A DNA stretch of 44,915 nt from an uncultured Acetatifactor sp. (GCA_910580225.1 CAJTXE010000036.1:1-44915), one strand, 5' to 3'. Positions 32,419-40,873 are shown, numbered from the stretch's first letter. Notes: generated by a model not told the origin, from the letters alone. Translations and numbers: made by a program.

Positions 32419-33081
32419 TCAAAAATCCGATATGGATTTTAAATCCTTTTCCCGTCCGGAGAGCCATCCGGCAAAGCGGCCTTTTTCCATGATGTAGATG
32501 CGGGTGCCGTCCTTATCCCCAAGTTCCGTGGTATTGTAGGCGTCACATAAAAGCCCGCTGTCATCCGCCATCACATACAGGGCGATGGTGTCCAGGATCT
32601 GCTTCTGCTGCAGGTTGTCATAGTCCAGAAGGCACCAGTCCGGCAGTTCATGGTCATACACATGGGAGATGCAGACCACACATTCCCGGAACCGCGGCAT
32701 GGGGTGTTCCTTTATGTACTGCCCAAGGACTGCATGGAGCGGGTCGATCAGGAACAGGCTGCTCTGGCGTGATTTCTTTTTGGGCAGCAGGCGGGGCATT
32801 GCCACTTCCAGGATGCCGTCTTCAAAACATACTTCAATGCCGTGGGCTTCCCCTGCCTGAACAAGGTACTCCGTCTTTTGGACGGAAGTGGAGGCATAAA
32901 GAAGGCTCCTGAGCTGGCAGGCGATCCCTTCTGCCCGCAGGGCGGCTTCGGTTGACATGGTTTCGTAGTTTTCCGGATAGCGCTGGATATCCAGGGAATC
33001 CATGGCACAGATGTTGTTGTTCAGCCGTGAAAGGCTGTTCTGGATATCTGCGATCCGGCGTGAGATGATTTTTCGGTCCAC
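32419..33081 (-). CDS. DUF6100 family protein with RusA-like motif
   Basis: A 220-residue protein starting at a GTG (33081) with GGAGGG 6 bp upstream. It matches DUF6100 as I recall it: MPRLLPKKK near residue 94, FRECVVCISHVYD near 131, then LLDYDNLQQKQILDTIALYV (about 151-170) and ADDSGLL. The D-x-D-N ... K-x-I-L-D ... D-D spacing is like the catalytic aspartates of RusA-type Holliday junction nucleases. A nuclease role is my inference; the family has no assigned function. It lies between DUF5697 and the winged-helix gene. Confidence 0.65.
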   Translation of the reverse strand: MDRKIISRRIADIQNSLSRLNNNICAMDSLDIQRYPENYETMSTEAALRAEGIACQLRSLLYASTSVQKTEYLVQAGEAHGIEVCFEDGILEVAMPRLLPKKKSRQSSLFLIDPLHAVLGQYIKEHPMPRFRECVVCISHVYDHELPDWCLLDYDNLQQKQILDTIALYVMADDSGLLCDAYNTTELGDKDGTRIYIMEKGRFAGWLSGREKDLKSISDF

Positions 33082-33100
33082 TCACATCCCTCCAATCTTT

Positions 33101-33628
33101 TTATGATGATTTTTTGTAGTAGCTTACATTTCCGGCGGCATCCACCGTACAGAATCCGGTTATCCCCGGAAACTCCAGAAAGGGGATCTGCCCGGGGTCA
33201 TCCACCAGCACGATACGGCGGCCGCCGCTGTCACGGTCCTGGTGCAGGGCATGGGTGACAAGGGCCTCCTGACCGGCAGCGGCATGGATGATCTCGTACA
33301 GTTCGCCGCCGGAGAAAAAAACAATCTTCACGGGGAAATCGCTGGACGAGTGGTATTCTGCTTTGTCGATAAAGTCCAGCAGGACCCATGCCGCCCGCAC
33401 CATGCCGGGATCGGTTTCTGCTTTGTCATTCCCGTAAGGGAAATATCCCCCGCTGTCTGTCTGCCGGGCACGCCCCTGTCTGCGCAGGTGGGCGAGCAGA
33501 TTTTTGGTAACATCCTCCCGGCCAGGGTAGAACCGGCATAATTGTTTTTCCGTCAGCCCCGGATACATGGATATGATTCGGAGCAGTTCCGTGGCCTCCC
33601 GGCCGTATAAGTCAGCCCTGGTCTTCAC
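33101..33628 (-). CDS. DUF5697 family protein
   Basis: A 175-residue protein. The N-terminal 60 residues (RADLYGREATELLRIISMYP; GLTEKQLCRFYPG) match DUF5697, winged-helix-like proteins of Firmicute ICEs. A C-terminal domain (VKIVFFSGGELYEIIHAAAG; RRIVLVDDPGQIPFLEFPGI) follows. I start at the GTG at 33628, 8 bp after GGAAGG; GTG 33637 or TTG 33634 are alternatives. A set of direct repeats lies just upstream, in the gap after virB4. Function unknown. Confidence 0.65.
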   Translation of the reverse strand: MKTRADLYGREATELLRIISMYPGLTEKQLCRFYPGREDVTKNLLAHLRRQGRARQTDSGGYFPYGNDKAETDPGMVRAAWVLLDFIDKAEYHSSSDFPVKIVFFSGGELYEIIHAAAGQEALVTHALHQDRDSGGRRIVLVDDPGQIPFLEFPGITGFCTVDAAGNVSYYKKSS

Positions 33629-33661
33629 TGGCAACACCTTCCTTTCTGGTTTTTCTGCAAA

Positions 33662-33733
33662 TGCGTAATCTGTGCGTATAACGGACGCATAAGAAACCTG
33701 ATTGCGTAATCCATGCGTATATGGCGCGTAATC
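33662..33733. repeat. Direct repeats downstream of virB4
   Basis: TGCGTAATCTGTGCGTATA (33662-33680) and TGCGTAATCCATGCGTATA (33703-33721) match at 17 of 19 bases and are 41 bp apart (about four helix turns). Each contains two TGCGTAW units. A further GCGTAATC (33726-33733) and an inverted ACGCATAA (33685-33692) extend the array. They fill the gap between the virB4 stop and the DUF5697 gene. Confidence 0.7.
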
Positions 33734-33740
33734 CTGCCTG

Positions 33741-36700
33741 CTATCCGGCTTCGTTCTGCTGCCGCATCCGCTCCACGATGTCCTTTAGCTCCCTCCGGTC
33801 CGTGGTGATCAGGTCTTTTTCCAGGGGGCTTGCCTTGAATTCCACCATGATGTTATTGTTGTTGGTGCTGATCAGGCCGTTGCCACGCTCAAAGTGGGTG
33901 ACCTCCATGATCTCCGCATCGGAAAGATGGAGCGCACTCTGCACGCGCATGGCTTCGTCATCTTCCAGGTTCAGGATGATCTTGGTCTTGGAGTTGTTGA
34001 TGATGCCTTTTCCGAACCGTCCTTCATCCAGGTTAAAAAAGTCATTCAGGTCCTGGCTGGCACAGACAGCGGAGCCGCCGTACCCCCGGATGGTCTTGAA
34101 GATCTCCAGCACAAAATCCCCGGCAAGGCGTGTGCCCGTGGCGCCGGCGCCGGACAAGAGCTGCCAGCATTCATCTATAAAGATGGTCTTTTCCTCGGTA
34201 CGGTCTTCCTTTGCCCGGTCCCAGACAAAATCCAGCGCCACGAACATCCCGACAGTCAGCAGGTCGCCGGTCAGGGAGGAAATGTCCAGTACGGTATATT
34301 TATTGTCCAAGGACACGTTGGTCTGCTGGTTGAAGGTGCTGGCGGAGCCGTTCACCAGGCGGTTCAGGATATTTGCCAGCCGTTTTGTAGCGGCCGATTT
34401 CTTCAGTATTTCATAAAGGTCGCCCAGTACCGGCATTTCCCGGTATTGTTCCGGGTTTTCCGGATCTGCCAGGGAAGCGTTGTCATGGGTGATGCCCTTT
34501 TTGTTGTAGGTGTGGATCAGGGCCTCGTCCAGAAGCTGGCGCTCCTCATGGTTCATATCCGGGATCAGCAGGCTGAAAAAGATATGGAGCCGCTGGATTT
34601 TCTCTGCCAGTTCCGATAACTGGATACCGGGGCCGTCCAGCAGTTCGTTCACCGTGCGGTCCACCTGCCGGATCTCCATCACATTGATACAGTGGGGGCT
34701 TGCCGGGGAGACCTGGATGAACTCGCCGCCCACGTTGGCACAGGCCCGGTGGAACTCATGCCCCTTTAAGGGAGCAATGATGAAAATGGGGATGCCTTTC
34801 CGCCGCATCCGCAGCGCCATGAGCTGCATGGTGAAGGTCTTGCCCGCACCGGAGGTTCCAAGGATCGCCATGTTTGCGTTTTTATAGACGGCGGAATTAA
34901 AGATATCCACAATGATCAGGGAGCTGTTGTATTTGTTTACCCCCAGAAGGATTCCGTTATCATCGCACATCTCATAGCTGGTAAAGGGGTAGCAGCTTGC
35001 GGCGCCTCCGGTCAGGAGGTTGCGTTTGCTGCGCTCATACAGCCCTTTTTCCACGGATACCAGGGGCAGGGCGGTCAGGAATGCCTGTTCTTCCCGGAAG
35101 TGGCAGGAGGATACCCGCATGTCCTGAGAGAGCAGGAGTTTTTTCATCTCGCTGACCTTCCATTCCAGGTCCTCTTCATTGGGGGCCGTGATGGTGACTA
35201 ACAGGTTCATAAAGTAAAAATCCTCGTTATTGGCAAGCCCTTCCTTCAGGAAATATCCGCTGCGGATGGCACTGTCAATATCATCAAAATCCGTGTTGGT
35301 ATCGCTGGCATCCTTGATCCGGGAGCGGTTGATGCGCAGCTGCTGGCCTACTTTCTGGATGATGCGTTCCTTGGGCTGGCGGGAGAGGAACATGTCCAGG
35401 TCGATCCCGTCCCCGGCATTGACCATCAGGCTGAGCCAGCCGGCCGGCACATGGGTCTTATAGCCGTCCGAGGGGATCAGCAGGTAGGCATAATAGAGCC
35501 CGTCGATGCAGATGTAGCGCCCGTGGGTAAAGTCAATGCTTCCGGGAGCAATAAATTCCCCGGCAGGGATATGGTCAATGTCAGATTCCCTTCCGTCCGC
35601 CAGGTATTGCGCCACCACCTCTTTCGCCCGGACAGGGAGGGGCTTTGCGGCGCTCTCGTTCCGGCACAGGAGGTTGTAAAGCACATCTATGGTGAATTCG
35701 TCCTCGTTATCCGGCAGCACCACTTCATTCCCGCACTGGCGCAGGTAGTTGGAGGCCGTATGGACAGCGGACTGCAGGGAGCCGATGGCTTCCCCTTCCT
35801 CGTCCGTGCGCCTTGCGCCATTCCAGGGTTCGTATTCAAAGACCAGAAAGAACCGGCGCGTGACTGCCTCACGGGAACAGATCTGCTGGATGAACTGCAG
35901 ATAGTCCTCCTGCATGAGCCGGCACTGTTCATTGGTCTCCTGGGCCATCTCCCGGCGCACGGTATCCATGTGCCGCCCGATATCCGCCCGGCGTGTCAGC
36001 ACCTTGAACTGGAGTTTTACCGGGCTTATTTTTAAATAGGAAACAAAGGAATAGATGATGCTCCGCTGTTCCCTGGCGCTCCGGAGCAGGAAGTTGATGG
36101 GGATCACCTCCACCACCTTGATGTATCTGTGGTCTTTCGTGTAGATGATGCCGTTTTCTATTTTGCTTATGGGCAGGTAGTCCGCTACCGGGTTTAAGTG
36201 GGCAAACGGAGTTTCCGGCGTGTGCAGCGGCTTTCTGGGGGAGCGGTTCTTTTTCTGCCGGATGTTTCTGCGATTCGGTTTTCCTGATTTTCCAGAGGTC
36301 TTTTTTCCGGAATCCTGTTGTGAATTCCGTTTCTTTCCTCCGGCAGATTTCTTCGTCTGCGTTCCGGCCTGCCGTTTTTTCTGTGTCTGGCTGGGACGGA
36401 GCTTCTGGCGTATTTCATAACCTTTCACCTGGTCAAACTCTGCGGGAAAATCTTCCTCCCCCTTACGCCGCCAGCCGGACATACCGCCGATCCTTTCCTC
36501 CCTGCCGGCTTTTTTGCTTCCATCCGGCTTTCCGTACTGCCCGATATCCTCTGATGTCCTGGCCTCTTCCTGGCCATATTTTTTCTTCTTTTGTTCCCGC
36601 CTGCTCTTTTTGGCGGCGGGAGCGGCCCGCATGGTTTCCCGGCTTTCACCGCTGCCCACGATACGGCGGTTCTTCATGTATTTTAAGAAGATGACAAGGA

Positions 36701-36950
36701 ACGATGACAGGCTTTCCCCCGATATGCCGATCAGGGCAAACAGGACAAGGGGCAGGGTGGTCAGGCAGAGCACGATGATCCGGGCGGTCAGACCGAAGGG
36801 AAGGAACAGGAAAACCGGCACCCCGGTCACGGCGGCCAGGATGCCGGCTTCTATTACATTCCTTGCCCGGAACATGCCGCCGAAAAAGGTGCCTGTGTCT
36901 ACAAAATTCGGCGGGATGATATAGGTGTCGTGGTCATTTTGATTGTTCAT
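33741..36950 (-). CDS. virB4: PrgI-VirB4 fusion, conjugative ATPase (CD1110-like)
   Basis: A 1069-residue protein. Residues 1-95 hold a PrgI-like domain with two membrane helices (about 35-55 and 60-80). Residues 100-250 are a highly charged Lys/Arg/Gly/Gln linker. The VirB4 part follows, with Walker A GTSGAGKT near 698 and Walker B TIFIDECWQLL near 922. VirB4 energises the type IV channel. PrgI-like proteins are usually encoded separately, so the fusion and basic linker are notable. The start at the ATG at 36950 follows GAGAGGTACTACCAT. Confidence 0.85.
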   Translation of the reverse strand: MNNQNDHDTYIIPPNFVDTGTFFGGMFRARNVIEAGILAAVTGVPVFLFLPFGLTARIIVLCLTTLPLVLFALIGISGESLSSFLVIFLKYMKNRRIVGSGESRETMRAAPAAKKSRREQKKKKYGQEEARTSEDIGQYGKPDGSKKAGREERIGGMSGWRRKGEEDFPAEFDQVKGYEIRQKLRPSQTQKKRQAGTQTKKSAGGKKRNSQQDSGKKTSGKSGKPNRRNIRQKKNRSPRKPLHTPETPFAHLNPVADYLPISKIENGIIYTKDHRYIKVVEVIPINFLLRSAREQRSIIYSFVSYLKISPVKLQFKVLTRRADIGRHMDTVRREMAQETNEQCRLMQEDYLQFIQQICSREAVTRRFFLVFEYEPWNGARRTDEEGEAIGSLQSAVHTASNYLRQCGNEVVLPDNEDEFTIDVLYNLLCRNESAAKPLPVRAKEVVAQYLADGRESDIDHIPAGEFIAPGSIDFTHGRYICIDGLYYAYLLIPSDGYKTHVPAGWLSLMVNAGDGIDLDMFLSRQPKERIIQKVGQQLRINRSRIKDASDTNTDFDDIDSAIRSGYFLKEGLANNEDFYFMNLLVTITAPNEEDLEWKVSEMKKLLLSQDMRVSSCHFREEQAFLTALPLVSVEKGLYERSKRNLLTGGAASCYPFTSYEMCDDNGILLGVNKYNSSLIIVDIFNSAVYKNANMAILGTSGAGKTFTMQLMALRMRRKGIPIFIIAPLKGHEFHRACANVGGEFIQVSPASPHCINVMEIRQVDRTVNELLDGPGIQLSELAEKIQRLHIFFSLLIPDMNHEERQLLDEALIHTYNKKGITHDNASLADPENPEQYREMPVLGDLYEILKKSAATKRLANILNRLVNGSASTFNQQTNVSLDNKYTVLDISSLTGDLLTVGMFVALDFVWDRAKEDRTEEKTIFIDECWQLLSGAGATGTRLAGDFVLEIFKTIRGYGGSAVCASQDLNDFFNLDEGRFGKGIINNSKTKIILNLEDDEAMRVQSALHLSDAEIMEVTHFERGNGLISTNNNNIMVEFKASPLEKDLITTDRRELKDIVERMRQQNEAG

Positions 36951-37052
36951 ATGGTAGTACCTCTCTTTCGCAGTGTGTCAGTTCCGGCCACGGATAAAAT
37001 CAGAGCGGAACGTCCGTAAACAGGTTTCATGGCCGGACTGCGGCAGGACGGC

Positions 37053-38429
37053 TCAGCCGATGATCCAGAATGGGCCGCCCGCACCTGCACGTCTGCTGGC
37101 TTCGTTCAAAATGATGGAAAGATCCCAGAGCTGTCCGCTCCGTTTATAGCTGGCAGGGTCAGCCACCAGGATTTTTCCGTCTTTTACTCCCCGCAGCACG
37201 ATAAAGTGGCCGCCGCTTGTGAAGTGCCCTTTTGACATGATGGCCACCACCAGCTTCCCGTCTGCCAGGGCGTCCAGTATCCGCTGGGGTTCTGAGGGGG
37301 AACAGCCGGAAACGGCAAGCCCCCAGTTTTCTGCTGCGCCGGGTATCAGCGCATGGTAGGAGCCGCTTCCTTTGCACCAGTAGCCGTTCTCACAGGCCCA
37401 CTGTGCCATACGTTCCGGGTCAACGGTCTCCCTGGCCAGGGAGGAAACCACCATCGCCATGGAAGTAGGCCCGCAGCCGTAACCGCCGATATGGTCGGTT
37501 CCGTAAGGCTTCCCGGCATAGCGTTCATCCAGCTGGTTATAATAGACAACTTCCGTGCTGCCATCCGTAAAGCGTACATCACCGAGGGATGGGATGCTGT
37601 TCCCTTCCCAGCCCGCCAGGTTCTGGACCAGACCGTCACCAAGGAAAAGGCTCAGGTTGCCGGCATAATCGGCAGCAAGCTCTTTCTGGTCTTCCGTAAG
37701 GGCGAATACCTGGTCGGCAAAATATTCTTCCCCGTTATAGGAGATGGTATAGATCATCCACTTTTCTGATATGGTGGTATCTTCCCCGGTTTCCGGATCT
37801 TCTACGGTTTTCTCCCGCATTTCCTCTGTCCGCCGATAGGAATAGAGGTGGGATTTTCCCCGGCGCATGACTGCCGCCATATCCGTAATGGAGATATCCG
37901 CAAATTCCTTTTCCTTTGCCGCACAGTACTGGGAGACAAAGAGGTTGGCATTGTATACAGGGTTTGCCCCGTATGGGTTGACGATCTCCATTCCATCCCC
38001 GTCCGAGGCGGCAAAATCCCGTTCGATCCGTTCCATCACATCCTCCATGCCTTCCCCCAGGATGCCGCTGATGGTGAAGGTTATGGTGTTGGCATTCTCT
38101 ATGATGGCGGCCTCGCTGTTCAGGACAGGGGTTTCCGGGTCCGCAGGGGAAAAAGCGGCGGAAAAGCCGTCAAAGATCAGGCCGGGGAGCATCAGCACAA
38201 AAAGCACCGGGAGCATCAGCAGGACAGCGGCTGCCGCCAGAATCTTTCCGACATGTTTCCGGCTTTCCCATAATGCCCCCGCCGCCGCGCCGTAAGGCCC
38301 GCCTGCGGCGGCACCCTTTGCGGCCCCGGACACTGCTTTTCCCGCTTTTATGGCGCCTCTGGCAAGGTGTGCCGCAGACGCGCCGGTCTCAAGGGCTTCG
38401 GTAAGCCCGTTTTTCTGTTCTTCTGCCAT
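37053..38429 (-). CDS. Type IV secretion peptidase with C39-like domain
   Basis: A 458-residue protein: a helical Ala/Gly-rich N-terminus, one membrane helix at about residues 62-85, a middle domain (NTITFTISGILGEGMEDVME; FVSQYCAAKEKEFADISITD) and a C-terminal papain-like domain. Cys319 in GGYGCGPTSMAM and His408 in GGHFIVLRGV, with Gln near 301, form a C39/peptidase-type active site. It probably opens the cell wall or processes a component for channel assembly. Firmicute systems often carry NlpC/P60 or CHAP here instead. It lies directly upstream of virB4. Confidence 0.75.
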   Translation of the reverse strand: MAEEQKNGLTEALETGASAAHLARGAIKAGKAVSGAAKGAAAGGPYGAAAGALWESRKHVGKILAAAAVLLMLPVLFVLMLPGLIFDGFSAAFSPADPETPVLNSEAAIIENANTITFTISGILGEGMEDVMERIERDFAASDGDGMEIVNPYGANPVYNANLFVSQYCAAKEKEFADISITDMAAVMRRGKSHLYSYRRTEEMREKTVEDPETGEDTTISEKWMIYTISYNGEEYFADQVFALTEDQKELAADYAGNLSLFLGDGLVQNLAGWEGNSIPSLGDVRFTDGSTEVVYYNQLDERYAGKPYGTDHIGGYGCGPTSMAMVVSSLARETVDPERMAQWACENGYWCKGSGSYHALIPGAAENWGLAVSGCSPSEPQRILDALADGKLVVAIMSKGHFTSGGHFIVLRGVKDGKILVADPASYKRSGQLWDLSIILNEASRRAGAGGPFWIIG

Positions 38430-39452
38430 TTATAACCTGTCCTTTCTTTTCGGTGCCGGGGGCATCTTTTTCACGATGGATTCCTTATAGGCAATGGAGC
38501 CGTCCGCCGCCATGTAAGGAGATTTCTCCACGGCATCCTGTGCGTACTGTTTGTACCAGGAAGTGCCGTCCACGGCCTGGATGGTGGCATAGGCTCCTTC
38601 CGGGGCGGTGTACTGGTCTGCGTGGTACATGCCGAAGGAAATGCCCTCCGGGTGTTCCTCCGAGATTTCCGTGCCGGTGATGCGCCCGCCCCCGATCTCC
38701 ACGTTGGTAAAGGAAGGTACATGCTGTGCGCCCTCTTCCAGTGCGGCATAGCCCATGTAGGAGTGGAGGGCCTGGGCAGCCTTTTCCCCGGTCATGGAAC
38801 CGACAGAGGCAATATTTCCCGTGGCGACTGTGCCGATGACGTTGTTGGCAAAATCGCCGCCCTTTACAACGGAAGAGGCGTACATGTTCCCTCCAATGCC
38901 GGCGGATATGGTGGACGCAAAGCCTCCGATACTGCCGCCAGGCGCTTTGCCGCTCTGCCGGTTTGTTTCCGTGTGGGTGGTTGCCGTGCGCAGGGCGCTG
39001 TTTGTGACCTGCCGGCTGACCACGCCCGCAAGGCCGCCTGCCAGGAACCCGCCCGGACTGCCGGGGCTTCCAGGGCTTCCGGGTGAGCCGGAGCCTGTGT
39101 TCACATGGGAAGAGGAACTGCTGTGGCTGCCGCCGAAGTGCTGGCGGGAAAAGTTGCGGACAGCCCCTACACCCCTTGCGGCGATCATTGCCTCCGCGAT
39201 CATGGAGCCGCCCGTATGTCCCACATTTACACCCAGGCTGGACATGAAGGAATCGATCTTCTGGGACACCTTCAGAAATGCGATGGCACACAGGAACCAG
39301 ACCAGGACATTGCCCGATACCGCCTCCCGGCCCGCCGCATCCACCTGGGCCTGGGCGTCACTCTCCGAAAAGGCAAAGGCCGTCTGGCTGGACAGGCAGA
39401 AAAAGAGTCCCATCAGGAAGAGAGCAGTAAACAGCTTTTTATATTTTTTCAT
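38430..39452 (-). CDS. Secreted or membrane transfer protein with Gly/Ser/Pro repeats
   Basis: A 340-residue protein with a signal peptide (MKKYKKLFTALFLMGLFFCL, cut near AFAFS), a membrane helix at about residues 45-62 and a segment (FLKVSQKIDSFMSSLGVNVG) often seen in ICE transfer proteins next to TrbL. A GSPGSPGSPGSPGG repeat lies near residue 125. The rest is Gly/Ser/Ala-rich. I start at the ATG at 39452; an ATG at 39464 overlaps the AAAGGA site. It is adjacent to the C39 peptidase gene. A channel component is likely, of unknown family. Confidence 0.6.
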   Translation of the reverse strand: MKKYKKLFTALFLMGLFFCLSSQTAFAFSESDAQAQVDAAGREAVSGNVLVWFLCAIAFLKVSQKIDSFMSSLGVNVGHTGGSMIAEAMIAARGVGAVRNFSRQHFGGSHSSSSSHVNTGSGSPGSPGSPGSPGGFLAGGLAGVVSRQVTNSALRTATTHTETNRQSGKAPGGSIGGFASTISAGIGGNMYASSVVKGGDFANNVIGTVATGNIASVGSMTGEKAAQALHSYMGYAALEEGAQHVPSFTNVEIGGGRITGTEISEEHPEGISFGMYHADQYTAPEGAYATIQAVDGTSWYKQYAQDAVEKSPYMAADGSIAYKESIVKKMPPAPKRKDRL

Positions 39453-39480
39453 GGTTATCGCCATTCCTTTCTATGTATTC

Positions 39481-40191
39481 TCACAACGACAGCGGGTTTG
39501 CGATAAATGCCCCGACCATGCTTGTGAACAGGCGCAGGCACCAGGCATTCATGAGCAGTAGGAACACCTGCCCGCCGAACATCCGGCACCAGGACCTGAA
39601 AATGCCCCCGGTAGACTGGGAGGCTCCCATGGAAAAAGCCACAGGCGCCGTGTAGACCAGTACCCCTAAAAGGACATACCGTTCTGCCGCTTCCAAAAGG
39701 AGCTTCAGATAGTTCCATGCCAGCACCAGCACCACGATCAGGGCGATCAGGGCCACCGCACCGTTGGCACAGACGCCGATGATAGCCAGCATGACCGAAT
39801 TGAAATCCGCAAAACTCAATGCCGGCAGGTCGGAATCCATAATCCAGTGGTACGGGGTGCCGCCAATCTTTAAAACGGTATCCACGATACCGTCCGAGAA
39901 ATAAGCCAGCAGGATGAAGAGGACGGAGCGGATGCTCAGGCGCACCGGGTCTTCCGCTTCTATGCCGGCGCCTAAACCGAAGTTCTTAAACAGCTGCCAT
40001 ACCCAGTTTAAGAGGATGATCCCGATAGCCAGCGCCACGAAGACTTTGTACATGGTCTCTGCGGCGGGAAAGTAACGGAGGAACACGGTCATGTCGCAGC
40101 CCAGCGCCCCCAGGACTGAAGTGGTTATGAGGTCAAGGCCGTTCATCACCTGTTCGGCGATCCATTCCACAATTCCGTCTAATATACCCAT
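39481..40191 (-). CDS. TrbL/VirB6-like channel protein (CD1112-like)
   Basis: A 236-residue polytopic protein with about five to six membrane helices (near residues 48-65, 85-105, 130-160, 170-190, 205-225). It matches TrbL/VirB6-like proteins of clostridial ICEs (IVEWIAEQVMNGLDLITTSV at the start; ERYVLLGVLVYTAPVAFSMG near 170). It should form the inner-membrane part of the DNA channel. GGAGTGATCGTTT precedes the ATG. It lies between the VirB2-like gene and the signal-peptide gene. Confidence 0.75.
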   Translation of the reverse strand: MGILDGIVEWIAEQVMNGLDLITTSVLGALGCDMTVFLRYFPAAETMYKVFVALAIGIILLNWVWQLFKNFGLGAGIEAEDPVRLSIRSVLFILLAYFSDGIVDTVLKIGGTPYHWIMDSDLPALSFADFNSVMLAIIGVCANGAVALIALIVVLVLAWNYLKLLLEAAERYVLLGVLVYTAPVAFSMGASQSTGGIFRSWCRMFGGQVFLLLMNAWCLRLFTSMVGAFIANPLSL

Positions 40192-40214
40192 AAACGATCA
40201 CTCCTTTCCGGCGG

Positions 40215-40601
40215 TCAGCCGTTCCATTTGCCGTCCGCAAAGAACGGGGTGATGTAGGCCATGATGAATCCCAGGCCGTTTAAGATTGCCCAGGTGATGC
40301 AGATACGTTTCAGCCATGCGCGGCTTTCATCCACCGTGCGGCCGGAGCGGGAGAAGTTCATCAGCAGCAGGGCCACCGAAGCGGTGACGATAGCAGCCAC
40401 GGTGGAGATGAGCACGATCTGGTTGTAGACGTCTTTCATGATCTCCGTGGCTTTTGTCCATACATCCGCCGCATAGACCGGCTGGGTGGACATCAGGAAC
40501 ATCATGGACCCCAGGAATGCATAATAGGCCGCTTTCACAGGGGAGAACCTGGGTTTCTTTCCTGCCGGGGCAGGGGTCTGCAGTTTGTTTTTCAGTCTCA
40601 A
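40215..40601 (-). CDS. VirB2/TrbC-like two-helix protein, first gene of the transfer operon
   Basis: A 128-residue protein with a basic N-terminus, a signal-type helix ending VYAAD (about residues 25-45) and two further helices (near 60-82 and 98-118). Its size and layout fit VirB2/TrbC-type subunits. It starts at a TTG (40601) with GGAGG 8 bp upstream. It is first in the transfer operon, behind two terminators and the shared promoter. The family call is by layout, not by motif. Confidence 0.6.
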   Translation of the reverse strand: MRLKNKLQTPAPAGKKPRFSPVKAAYYAFLGSMMFLMSTQPVYAADVWTKATEIMKDVYNQIVLISTVAAIVTASVALLLMNFSRSGRTVDESRAWLKRICITWAILNGLGFIMAYITPFFADGKWNG

Positions 40602-40639
40602 TTTGTGGACCTCCTTTAATTAAGATTTGGTTGTGGAAA

Positions 40640-40670
40640 GAAAAAACCATGCCACAGGAACGGGCATGGT
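40640..40670 (-). terminator. Second leader terminator of the transfer operon
   Basis: A perfect 8-bp stem, ACCATGCC (40646-40653) / GGCATGGT (40663-40670), is followed leftward by TTTTTTC. It lies about 40 bp before the first start codon of the operon, so transcription should stop here unless an antiterminator acts. Confidence 0.8.
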
Positions 40671-40723
40671 CTTCTTTCTTCCGGGCGGGAGGCGGGGAAA
40701 AGCCGGCTCTGCGGTCAGAGGCG

Positions 40724-40751
40724 CAAAAAAAGCACCTCTCTGGAAAGGTGC
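40724..40751 (-). terminator. First leader terminator of the transfer operon
   Basis: GCACCT (40732-40737) and AGGTGC (40746-40751) with a short loop are followed leftward by seven Ts. Together with the hairpin at 40640-40670 it puts two intrinsic terminators in a leader of about 190 nt. Confidence 0.8.
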
Positions 40752-40795
40752 CATGCCAGCCCGGATTGCTTCTGGATACAGTTTTAAGCATATTT

Positions 40796-40873
40796 AGTGT
40801 AACATATCCCCATTTACGGGGAAAGAGCAGAACCGTGCCAATTTTGTGCGGAATTGTGCCAATTTTGTGCCAG
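40796..40873 (-). promoter_or_regulatory. Transfer operon promoter with GTGCCAA-type repeat array
   Basis: Reading leftward: four heptamers (plus-strand GTGCCAA at 40835 and 40856, GTGCGGA at 40846, GTGCCAG at 40867; steps of 11, 10 and 11 bp), then TTTCCCCGTAAA, then TACACT (40801-40796). The -10 distance and the block 40813-40842 are identical to the pilus promoter at 25649-25716. The remaining bases of 40602-40987 show no gene. Confidence 0.75.

Noticed and set aside
32195..32467. 90-residue frame across the repeat-rich gap
   Set aside because: It overlaps two well-supported genes and lacks a ribosome site; the gap looks like hairpins rather than coding DNA.
33894..34619. Long plus-strand frame inside virB4
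   Set aside because: It is the mirror of the virB4 coding strand, has no ribosome site and no recognisable protein features.
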